Shown in pieces: positions 1 through 11,200 of a DNA stretch of 18,083 nt. How positions within the stretch are numbered: the first letter of the stretch is position 1; each line of letters starts with the position of its first letter. A program made the position numbers and the translations under genes. The DNA comes from Saccoglossus kowalevskii (taxonomy: Eukaryota > Hemichordata > Enteropneusta > Harrimaniidae): contig NW_003135350.1 of NCBI RefSeq assembly GCF_000003605.2, forward strand, positions 327,304 to 345,386. The letters are read 5' to 3'. The notes under the pieces are model-generated. The model was not told the origin of the DNA, did no database searches, and saw only the letters and a program-made list of their open reading frames with translations.

Positions 1-2059
1 CATGATCATGACAGCAGACATTGTTGAGTCAGAATCCCAAATAACACAGCAGAAGAGACACTCACGACACAGAAAACACCTGGGATGTTAATTGTCATTA
101 AACAGATCGTTGACAGTCCAAACAACTTTTGCCATCTCCTGTTAAAAAAGGAAATTAATGGCAACTAATGAAAGCATTAACTGACTAGCAGCTTCCAAAT
201 TTTGAGCCTGTGTTTTCTGCCAGGAAAGTGAGAAACTGAAGATTTTACAGTTATTACCCATAATCCCTAGAAGTGCCATGCAACTGGTGGGTGATACCAT
301 TATTTTTTAACTACAGGGGTAAACTGGCTGGCAGTTGTCTAACTTGAACCAATAGTGGTAGTAGTAAACCATGGTGGTCATAAACCATGCACATTTTCTC
401 TGGGGTTCAGGGGATGACCATTTGAAATCATTGGGGTGGCTGGAAAATTTCAAGCTAGAAACTGAGAGAGAAAAACGCAAGCAAGGTGTTGCAGGGAAAA
501 CAAGTTTGCAGATTCAAGAAAAATAAAAAAAATACACTGGTCACCCCCCCATTTCACATAGTTGAATCCTTTATCTAAGATGCCTTTAGTGATATTATTA
601 TTTGTTGAGTGTTACTGTCAAGACAACAAACCCATTGATGTTTATTAATATTTATAAATTTCACATCTCAAAATAAAACCAGGTTTCTATTTGCCAATGA
701 AATAAAATTGAAAGTTTTAAATGCCATTGCGCACTGCGCTCATTGATTGATTGGTTGGTTGGTTTAAAATTCATAAATATTCATACAAATCAAGGGTTAT
801 TGGTTTGTTGTGTCAAAATTAAAACAATTATATTTTTGTTCAATTGTGGCAAAATAAATTCCAGTCACTTCTGTCAAATTGGTATGGTTACCAATGCCAA
901 ATACTGATACTTGTACTGGAATATATTTATTCTTTTAACTGTTTATCTTAAAGATCAATAGCAACAAGATTCCAGTTACCGGTACTAGAACTTATCAAGG
1001 ATAATTTTTTCATACACTACGGACAATTAAACAGGATCAATTGTTTTATGTCCCAAACTAATTCTCCTAAACCCAATAGAGTATATGGTTTTGTCACGAA
1101 CTCATTGATGCAAGGCAACACGATAACAATGGTAACCACTGTACCATGCTTGGGCCTTGGATAATTAGAAGTATATACTTGATCCGCAAGTAAGCTTGTG
1201 GGTAACCCCAGGAGCAGCCCATGCCATATTTTCCTGTGTTGCAAGTTTTTGTACACAAAATTTATAGATTTTGTTGAGTTCAAAAGTATATAAGCGTCAA
1301 CAGACAATCTGCTCTCTGATTGGTCTGTTAGGTGTTTTGGTAGCCTATCAGGCACAATCTTATAAGTAGCGTCCACTATTGTGACAACCATTGAGGGCAG
1401 CATACACAAACCAGAATATTAAGCAACCTGTTGCAGAGAAGTAGGATACATCATATAGACAAATCATATAGAACTTCAGGAAAATGATGCGCTAGGAACG
1501 AAACCTAATTTCTAATGTGTTGTCAGAATTCTTTCAGTACAACTTGAAATTAGTCTAAAACTTATTACGCCCAATTATTCTTTTCTTTTAATGAACACCA
1601 ATCACAAAATTTTGTTTATTTGGACTAGAATATTCCACAAAACCAGATGTTCTCAGAGCCCTGGTTTCTAAAACATATTTACATTGTGAAATCCAGGAGG
1701 GACGTGAATTCTTTGTAATTAAATGTGAGCACAACTAAAACAACTAATGACATCATGAAAACCTTTGTATGATATGCATAACAGACTGTCACACTGTGAT
1801 GTCACACGTGTATGTTTATATTTTGCCAAATAGCATATGAAAGTCCCTGATAAACAAACATCCACTGATCACTACTGGAAAACGTGATCAGCTGTGACCA
1901 CGTACATTGTCCATAAGTTGTTTTATTAACCCGGACATAACAGCAGGTGCAAAGGAGGTCATTTTATCTTTGTGCCAAGCAGTCACTGCACGCGTACACA
2001 AAACATAAACAAAGCACGACAGTCGAGATTACAGTTCAAAAGAAAAACATATAACCATG
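1..2059. other. intergenic or downstream sequence, no gene recognised
   Basis: No homologous coding segment was found on either strand. A 130-codon minus-strand reading frame (1409-1017) sits in locally less AT-rich sequence but shows no recognisable domain, and no splice context supports it. Small simple-sequence patches are present (GATTGATTGGTTGGTTGG near 742-764, C run near 544-550). No RNA gene was seen. Confidence 0.4.
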
Positions 2060-2084
2060 TATAAAGTGATAGATAGTACAGTCT

Positions 2085-2090
2085 TTTATT
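2085..2090 (-). promoter_or_regulatory. candidate distal poly(A) signal AATAAA
   Basis: The minus strand reads GCAAATAAAAGAC here. About 20-40 nt further on comes ATATGTTTTTCTTTT, a U-rich element as expected downstream of a cleavage site. It would give a 3' UTR near 3.3 kb for the p85 transcript. Confidence 0.35.
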
Positions 2091-3061
2091 TGCATATACT
2101 TTCCTCCTCAATAAATTTTACAGTCTTAAACAGCTTCAGTCATCCCAAAACTAACAAGCTGTAATTAAAAAAATAATTAAAAGTCCAAGACAGTCATGGA
2201 CTGAGAAAAAAAATAATATTCAATAAAGTTATTTTTTTTATAAAGGTGGATGTAACTTTTAATTAGAGTATTCATACTGGCACAGTCTCAAATCATTGCA
2301 GAAGCTAAGCATTACTTGTCCATTAAAATTTAAAACCCTTCTCACTTAGCAAAACTTTTTCTGAAGTTAATGCAAATTGAGTACATAATTATGCATAACA
2401 AGTGTTCAGAGGTTTTTTTTTCTAATTTCGATAAAAGGCAGCAAAATCATCTTCAGACTCCACAGAGTGTACAGTCATATAGATTTGCATGTATTGCCAT
2501 CTCTGGGTATGAGCTAAACACTAAACAAATGCATTATGTCAGCTTCTGCAACAAAAGAACCATACTCATTGGAACGATGCATCTAGCCAATGTCATAGCC
2601 CTATTATATGATACTATGATTTAAAGGTTTCCATGGTAACATAGATCGTTGCAAATAATGATACAGGAAAGAAGTAAAGATGAGAATTTTTTGAGGGGGG
2701 GGGGATACCTTAGAAGGATAGAACATTGTGAAGTGTCCTATTTAATATAGAACCAACAGTAAAATGCACTGTTTACACAACATTTTAAAACATGCTACAC
2801 AATGGCCATCACTTGAAAATCAGAGATGAGTACAAGATAAATGTATGGTGCCTAGCCACACATATATCAAATCTCCTAATACATGTAGTTGAAAAAAAAG
2901 ACGTGTTTTTTTTGAAAAAAGAAACCTCTTTCAGAATAATGTTTGTGTCATGCGAGTACCAATGTAAATTTCTATAGAAGGACTTGTACCTTACATTTGC
3001 TTATACAAGTCACTGCAGAAACTATTTTGAGGTAACCCCCCCCCTCCAAATGTGAACAGGT

Positions 3062-3067
3062 TTTATT
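3062..3067 (-). promoter_or_regulatory. candidate proximal poly(A) signal AATAAA
   Basis: The minus strand reads CCAGAATAAAACC, followed within about 20 nt by a GGAGGGGGGGGG run (plus-strand C run near 3036-3047). A G-rich downstream auxiliary element is a known feature of efficient poly(A) sites. It would give a UTR of about 2.3 kb. Confidence 0.35.
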
Positions 3068-3528
3068 CTGGATACTAATTTTATGTATCTCAGTGTTACC
3101 ATGGCAACTAATTTGTTTGCAGCATAGGAGCTCTTACATACTGGTACAGTGAAAAAAAATAACAAACCATGTTTAAACTTAACAATTACAACAAAAGGAA
3201 CACAAGATAAATGTTTTAAGCATCAAATAACCCATGAAATCTAGTTTTACTGAGTTGATAAAAACACTAACTGCAGCACCACTGAATAACTGTGTGCGCC
3301 GATAAATATAGGTTACCAATTAAAAATAGAGCAACTCTAATTTTTTTTTGATGATATAAGAACAGTAACTGAATGCAAATTTTTGGAAATATATTGTATA
3401 ATTTGTCAGATAATTGTTTGAATATGAAAGATATGCATGCCTTATATATTTTAATGATGTAAAAAAAGTGATATTGACTGGAATGCTTATGATTTATACT
3501 AAAATATTTAATTGATCATACTTTGACA

Positions 3529-4005
3529 TTAACCCTATGACCACAACAATTTTACCATCGATAAGTTGGTGCAGCATTTTGCAAATTTTTAAGTATTATT
3601 TTATAATTTCTTTATTATTTTTGGACCAAATGGGCAAACTTACCCATTGTCTTTAGATCTCGATTAAAATTTTGAAAAAAATAAAGAAAAGGTTTTAGAG
3701 ATATATTCTGCAACAAAAGTTGACTTTGGAGTTAAAGGTCAAAGAGTTAGGGTCAACAGTTTGAAATCCTGAAGATGGGTTTGAACATCATTATGTGTAG
3801 CCTTTCATTATTATTGTTGGTATTGTGTCACCATCGGAATATTATGGGATGTTATTAGTTTTCCCTCTTCATTTGAATGACATATGAGCATTGTCAAATA
3901 CTGTTAATTTGGTCCAAATATCAATGCAGACTTCAGTCAACAATAAAGGTGACAAAAAATGGCACCAAAACTATGGCAGGTAAATTCTGCCGATGAAATG
4001 GTTAA
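3529..4005. mobile_element. candidate piggyBac-like MITE with TTAA flanks
   Basis: The segment is bounded by TTAA at 3529-3532 and 4002-4005. Inside the left TTAA the sequence is CCCTATGACCACAACAATTT followed by TACC. The reverse complement of the right end is CCATTTCATCGGCAGAATTT followed by ACC, an imperfect terminal inverted repeat. TTAA duplication with termini starting CC is the hallmark of piggyBac elements. There is no internal coding capacity, so it would be non-autonomous. TTAA is common in AT-rich DNA, so chance flanks are possible. Confidence 0.4.
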
Positions 4006-5356
4006 GTAAAAAAAAATGTGTTTAACACTAAGTTTTTTTTTCTCTTCTATCCAAAAAAAAAAATGTCATTTGGCAATAAAGATAGTTTTTTCAAGTCTTA
4101 CTTAAAATGAAAATTTGACTGAACAATTAAAAAAAAATATTGTCAGCAGTATTTCCATGTCATTGACTTTCATTGAAAGTTTTATGACCTGACTTTGTAC
4201 GCTAATATCTGACAAAAAGAAAGATAAATGGTTTCTCAGCAGCATAATTTTTCAGTTTTGTGCCCGAACCTCTATTTTTCAACACTGATTACAAAAAAAA
4301 AAAATGATAAAAATTATCCATACAAAAGAAATGATCTTGTTTTTAGAAAAAAATATTCTGCCATTGCAAAAAAGAAAAAGAAAAAAGGACCATCTACTTT
4401 AAAAAACAACCTGACAAAAATATCACTGCATTTTTTATCAGTTTTTATCTGAATATAGCACTGCAGATAGTAAATTTCACAAAGGTTTTTCAGCCTTTCC
4501 ACCCTTATCTTTGCTAGTGGTACAACCAATTCATTAACACATTGCCTGTGGACGGTCTCTACAAGAATGGTATAACTGTGATGTCAACAGGCAATTTGTT
4601 GAATCAACTGGAATACGCTAACCTTGTAAGGGAATGGAAAAGTGTAATTTACTTGTACGAATATATACAAAATGATTTGAGTTGAGCATTTACACTCCAA
4701 GAAGAATAAAAATAAAAAATATAACCGAACACACGATTGGTAACTTTTAACATGATGAATCAAAATTAGTTTTACAGCACAGATATTTCACCAAGATTGG
4801 ATAAACAAGGGCACACAAGTCTCAATGTATTGACAATATTTTGCCACTCATTTCACATCTGCCGGATCCAAGTCCATTTACAAAACATCAAATCAATCAT
4901 GACTTTGGCAATGTAAATACCAATTAAATAATTAATAATTAAACCAGAAAGAAATTTGAACAAGAAACATGTAAATTTTTGGTTATTGTGTGATCAGTAT
5001 TAAATATGAACATTACAGTTTTTGAAAAATAAGTTTCGTTTTCACGATAAAGAAGGCAGTTTGTTTAAAACTATCGATAGATTGAATACAATGCTAGGTG
5101 ATCTTGTTTTATCATCATATGCCCTGATTATTATCAGTAGTTGCATCTAACCATTCCTTAGCAAATCGTAATCATTAAGCTGCATCTAATAGTCACTTCT
5201 CCTTCACATTCCCCATGCTGTGATTGTAGGATAGAAACCACTTTTTAAACACTCAATCAGCCAATTTTGTTGTTGTTTAACTGCATGTTCACTTAACATC
5301 TGAAAAAACATGTGTTGATATGTACAAAATAAAGTTTGTTTTCTTCTAAACGTTGA

Positions 5357-5567
5357 TCATCGCGGGAGATCTGGTTCATTTAGCGGCGTTGGTACACCGA
5401 CTGGATATGACAAATTTGTGTCTAATTGATCGTTGTGTAACGCAAGAGTGTTCTGTTGATAGTGTAGCACAAGTTCTTTCAAAGAATGGTAAATCGTGTA
5501 AGGTTCTGCGAATCCATATCCATTCTGTGTTTTGTTTATCACACAGTGCCTAACCTCACCATTTGCA
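5357..5567 (-). CDS. PIK3R1: p85 exon K: second half of cSH2 and stop codon
   Basis: This terminal coding exon of 211 nt includes TGA (5359-5357) and follows a TTTTGTTTTACAG acceptor (ending 5568). It encodes 69 residues beginning [20 protein letters not shown], nearly identical to vertebrate cSH2 ([22 protein letters not shown]). It continues [19 protein letters not shown] and ends [19 protein letters not shown]. Vertebrate p85alpha stops shortly after the YPV motif (AQQRR tail), so this tail is several residues longer and proline-rich. The stop lies in frame with no splice-donor-like site just before it. Confidence 0.96.
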
Positions 5568-8177
5568 CTGTAAAACAAAAGAAAATAATTAGATGGCAAA
5601 AAGGTGAAAGTTATTGTCAATGTTTACCAGCAACTTGAACTTGAATGAGACAGTAACAAGTACATGTACTACTGAGTCTGAGTTGATGCCATGACGTCAG
5701 TCGGAGTAAGTACTTGTGTAAATATAAATGACGACAATACCAAAACAGGCAAGATTACAGACTAGGCAGCAACAACTACAACTAATTCTCTCTCTCTCTG
5801 TTTTCAAATTCCCAGTTTAAATAAAACAAGCAGCCTCTCGGCTGAGATAGCTCCTCTGTTAGCAATGCACATTTCAATTAAAGAACAGAAGATATCATTA
5901 GAAAATGAACAAATTTGGGAGTGGTCCACATGTAGTACCTATATATGTAATATCAAAGCAATTGGACTTGTGGTTTTTAACAAGAAGTCGAAAATATCAC
6001 TTTTTACCAAAAATGACAAAAATATTCACCAAAATTAGAGAATTGAAGATATGATCATGAAATGAACAAATCTGAGAGAGGTCTACCCAAGGTACATATA
6101 CACCAAGTATCAAAGCATTCAGGCTTGTAGTTTTCAAGAAGAAGTCGAAAAAGTAAAACATTGACACGGACGACGGACACTGGACGACGGACAGCGGCGG
6201 ATAATCACTCATATGATAAGCTCCGCTCGACAAAGTCGACAGCGGAGCTAAAAAAAATTGTGGCCAATTAACTTTTCAGATTAGTGTACTTACACTAATG
6301 AGCATGCATAGCTGCCAGACCGACTAGCAGTTCTTATGAGGAATGTCCCGTTTGGCTTGTTAGTTAGCATATCCGTCGCTTCTTGTCTTGAAATATTAGG
6401 GAAGAACCAGAGAGATTCTTCATGGTGGGGTAGTGAGTCAACATCAAATGCCATCTGATCTTGTGGTCTGTTACAAAGCAAAACATACACAGATTATATA
6501 GATGGTTAAGTGGCAGAAACTGAGTTATGTAAATTTGGTAATAATAATAATAACACTTTAATATCACCGTAAAGAAATTACAATCTTTTTAAGCTCTGAG
6601 TATAAAGTTAAATCAATAAACATGGTATCATTATATTACCAATAGTTGTCATGGCAATATGGAAGTTAAAACTTGCAATAGTAGAATTTCACATCTTTCA
6701 AAAATTTTAATGCTATATCTGAAATATCAAGATTAAAATTTATTGAAAAAAACGAAATAACAGCCACTTTGTGAAAAATCAAAGTCATGAATTAGGTGAT
6801 GGTGAATCATTCGGTATTAAGTTGACTGAGAGATCAGGTAACAGTGACACACATATTGTGAGATCCACACCAGATGGCAGGCTAAAAAAAAGTTCTGAGA
6901 AGTAATTGTGTATCGTTAGAGTGGTTGATGCTTTTGAACACAGTAGATAAATCAGAATTAGGGCACATACACCCTCAATACTAGGAGAAGACAAGGCAAG
7001 AATACTAATCAGTTTGATTCAGACAATTTTTTTTTTGTTTACGTATACTTACACTTCATTCCTGGATGAAACACCAAGAAGAAAGTTGATATCATCATGT
7101 CTTACTCCCTTAGCACCAAGCCACCTGAGGGTAATAAAAGACAAAATCAAATAAATGAAGCGCAGAAAAACAAAAACAAATTAAAATGATTACGACAACA
7201 TACAGAGGCACTAGCAATAAATCGGCTGGGTAATAATGTAATGAATTACCGGTAGTACAGTAACAACAAGCCATGCATGGCACAGTCCCCGTTAGTTATC
7301 AAATTTAAGATATATAGTTTTGTTTATAGTAATATAGCTGGAATATAACCATGTTGGGAACATGATTTTTTTAAATTTAACATGTATATATATAACATGA
7401 TGTATAAAGAATATATAAAATTTAAATATACTAAGTCAAAGCATTTAAGAGATATGGCTCGCGAAGCCCAATCATTAAAACAAAATGGCTGCCAGTCAGC
7501 CATTTTGAATCCAATCTGAAAAATAAAATGACGAGCATCAGGAACCCGCAATGTCTAATGTATGTACCAAGTTTGAACAAAATCCACCCATAAATGCTTG
7601 ATATTTGATGATTGTTTAGCACAAAAATGACCACCATTCGGACATTTTGAATAGGATAGTCAAACCAATATATCTGTTTATCTATGACATGATATGAAAG
7701 CAAGTCAGAGATATGGCACGAGAACCACATTCATTAATACAAAATAGCCGCCAGTCGGCCATTTTGAATCTTATCTGAAAAACAAAATTATTTGCATCAA
7801 GGTCCCATAATGTCTAATGTATATACTAAGTTTGAACAAAATCCATCTGTAAACAGCCGAGAAATGGTAGATTTTGAGGATTTTTTAGCACAAAAATGGC
7901 TGCCATTCGGCCATCTTGAATACGATCAGGAAACAAAATGATGTGCATCAAGGTCTTATAGTGTCTAATGTATATACAAAGTTTGAACAAAATCCATCTG
8001 TAAGCAGCTGAGAAATGCTTGATTTTGATGATTTTTAGCACAAAAATGGCCGCCATTGGACCATCTTGAATCAGATCGTGAAACAAATTGATGTACATTT
8101 GTATAATATCATGTATGATGTATGTGTGAAGTTTGATTGTGATTAGTATAGGCATTTCTAAGATACAGGTCCAGACG

Positions 8178-8215
<38 letters not shown>

Positions 8216-11200
8216 TCAAAACATAAGTCCCCATTTTCGGACTGTGTCCGAACAGGGACTAAAAACAGTAATATACTCTCTGTCCACAGTAACAAGAACA
8301 GTAATCAATCCCCTCTATACAGTAACGAAAACAGTAATTAATCCTCTCTATAGAGTAACAAGAACAGTAATCAATCCTCTCTATACAGTAATGAGAACAG
8401 TAATCAATCCCCTCTATACAGTAATGAGAACAGTAATCAAACCTCTCTATACAGTAATGAGAACAGTAATCAATCCCCTCTATACAGTAATGAGAACAGT
8501 AATCAATCCCCTCTATACAGTAACGAAAAATAATTAATCCTCTATACAGTAACAAGAACAGTAATCAATCCCCTCTATACAGTAATGAGAACAGTAATCA
8601 ATCCCCTCTATACAGTAACGAAAAATAATTAATCCTCTCTATACAGTAACAAGAACAGTAATCTACTCTTTCTATACAGTAATGAGAAAAGCAATCTACC
8701 TTCTCCACACAGTAACCTTTTGTTTTTTAGGCCACGAAAATTAGAAGAACTAAATCTAACATGGTTTTATGCAAACCTATTTAAATTGGCTGACAACTCA
8801 CATGACATACTGGTCTCTGAGTTTTCTAAGCTGCAGGATGTCTGGCTTTAAACTATTCATTTCTCGGTCTAGATTTCTGTTCTCTTCTGCTTGTCTTTTC
8901 AGTTCTTGTTCCAACTGTTCTTTCTTTGAAAGGATGTCGTCCAGTCTCAGCTGCAAGAGTCGGAAGTTTTCCATCAATCTGTAGATGTGAAAAAACATTC
9001 ATTAAAAAAAAAAAAGAGAGTTTATGAAACAACCAATTAGACCCACAGCGCCCTCTAGTGACAAAATCACTAAAATCCTTTGTTTTGTACTTACTTCTGT
9101 CTCTCCTCAGCAGGGATTGCGTCTTTGTGGTGACTTTCATGTACTTTTATTTGTTCCTCAAAAACTTTCACTGTTTCATTGAAAGCCTCCAAAGCTTGTC
9201 TCCTAAGCTGAATTTCTTGTGTTGATTTGTTGTACATTTCATAAAGTTTGTCGTAACTTTCAGTCTTGTCTTTGTATTCATCGTTGATTTCATGTAGTTT
9301 CTCCTTCACCTTCTCGATATCACTGTCTTGTCCCTCGGGCTGTTGGGAAATCACACAAACAAAAAATAAATTTCAGTAAAGTATTCTATTGTACATATTG
9401 TGCATTTGTCTAATCTCATTTTATAATGCAATTCACTTTTACTTTCGCTTTTCCTTAGATGAAATTTGGCTGAAACCACTTTGAATGAACTTCCATGAGG
9501 GATTCATAATGATATGCTCACCTCTGCAACATATTGAGATTTCCCTGTAAATCACGTTTGTATCTCATGAAATAAAACGTTTTACAGTCAACATGTTTAT
9601 CGGTTATGCTGTGTTTGTTTACAGCTGTTATTTAACAAATGTTCATTCCCCATATGTTTTATGACTTTAACTCTTATGGTAACAGATTTGATTACTCAAC
9701 CAAAACAAAATTGGCAGCGAAATAAAGCAACAGTTTTCAGGTAGGAAAATGAAAATATGAAATACAAGTGAACACAAAGTTTTACACAACAATTTAAAAA
9801 TATACTGTCAATCTTTTTAGTTCCAACAGAGACACATTTTCATGAGTTAGTGAAGTTACAACATTTCGTAAAAGTTTATGTTTTGTTGAGAACTGCAAGA
9901 CAAGTGACTTAAAATATAATTTTAAATCACAAATATGATAGATATGATTTCTGAGAATACAGGACATAAACTAATCACTCACCTGTTCAGTTTTCTTGGA
10001 CGCAGGATGGAGAAGTCTAACGTCAAGTTTTTTATTATATTGAGCTAGCGACACGTCTCTATAGTGATCAATGAGGTCAATCACCGACTTGAAGCCGAGT
10101 GGTTCAGAGAAGCCGTAGTTGCCGTTTCTATGATAGATCTTTATTAACTTGTTGCTCCCACCCTTCCTGTTAAAAAAACAAAAAACATTCATTTTAAAAT
10201 TCTAATTGGACTAACAAACAGTATTGTAATGTACAGAGCCAGGAAAAGAGCACACCTGTTATCTATTGCTCATTCAGAACTTCGAAAACAAAGTCTCCCT
10301 ATCTAGAGAAATTTTCAGACATTCATATATGCCAATCTTAGCTTGGTCTAGAGACATCATACTAGTAGCTTATATACATAATATAAGTGTTCCCTAGCTT
10401 AGTGTAAATTATTAGTATAGTTGCAATACATACAAGTACTTTTAATTAATTTTGCAAATTTCACAAGGCATTTAGAATGGTAAAATTTTGCACTATAAAA
10501 CAAGTTCACAGAGTGGGTAGTTATTATAATTCGATGTAGGTCATATTTTAATCATGATGAACTCACATTTAAGACAACCTGGCGCAAGTCGCATCATTAA
10601 CATTTTAACAAATGTTTTAGCAAATGTTTATTTCATCATGTGACATTTTTATTGAGATTCAGAACCAGCTTGACAAGATAAGTTTTCAGACGAAATGTTT
10701 TGAAAATTGACATACAGGTTGTTGTTTACATGCGTGTTTCGATCAATAGTTTCTCGTTACTTACCTCAAAGTGAGAGTGTATCCACCACTCGCCTTATTA
10801 GTCGCGTCCCTCACAAGAAACGTCCCATCAAGAGTATCTTTCAATACTTCATTCACATAATCTCTGCAGAGAAAAACATTTTTTTTTTAAATTATCATTA
10901 TCGATTAAAGAGCAAAGGCTGCATATTATTATAAATTTTTTCATAGTTTTTTATTTTTGTTTAAAATAGTGAGTCAAAGTGATCTTTGTGGTGTCAATTG
11001 AACACATATTGAGTAAAATGTTAGGCATATACATACAGTGCCTAGTCATCTGACTATGCATATACAAATAGTGCCTAGACAGCTGGAAAATGATTTTTTT
11101 GACAAGCATGCTAATAATCAAAAATATCACCATGTTTACTCATTTCAATATGATAATAACTTCATTCTTACTAAAAATGTAATTTTAATTCAGTACTCAT

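Larger units (their letters stand above)
2060..5356 (-). other. probable long 3' UTR of the p85 gene
   Basis: About 3.3 kb follows the stop codon on the minus strand with no coding signal in any frame. It is AT-rich, with many homopolymer A/T runs and a candidate MITE at 3529-4005. On the minus strand AATAAA occurs at 3616-3611, 3067-3062 and 2090-2085. The last is followed by a T-rich stretch (ATATGTTTTTCTTTT) that would serve as a downstream element. The extent is inferred from these signals alone; RNA evidence would be needed to fix the end. Confidence 0.45.

Noticed and set aside
1017-1409. 130-codon open frame on the minus strand
   Set aside because: No domain, no family resemblance and no splice context. 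By a rough stop-codon estimate a frame this long is only mildly unexpected in 18 kb of six frames, and local base composition makes it less so.
7324-8206. Minus-strand frames of 75-126 codons
   Set aside because: They are read-through of the interspersed repeat units; RMAAIFVLK-like segments recur at the repeat period.
8133-8555. Repetitive open frames on both strands ([11 protein letters not shown]-type)
   Set aside because: They are translations of the CA run and the 33-bp minisatellite.
8259-8717. CRISPR-like array
   Set aside because: It is a head-to-tail minisatellite with no unique spacers.
8853-9140. Frame joining exons G and H through the 116-bp intron
   Set aside because: It is out of frame with both iSH2 helices; the GTAAGT/CTACAG sites restore the family sequence exactly.
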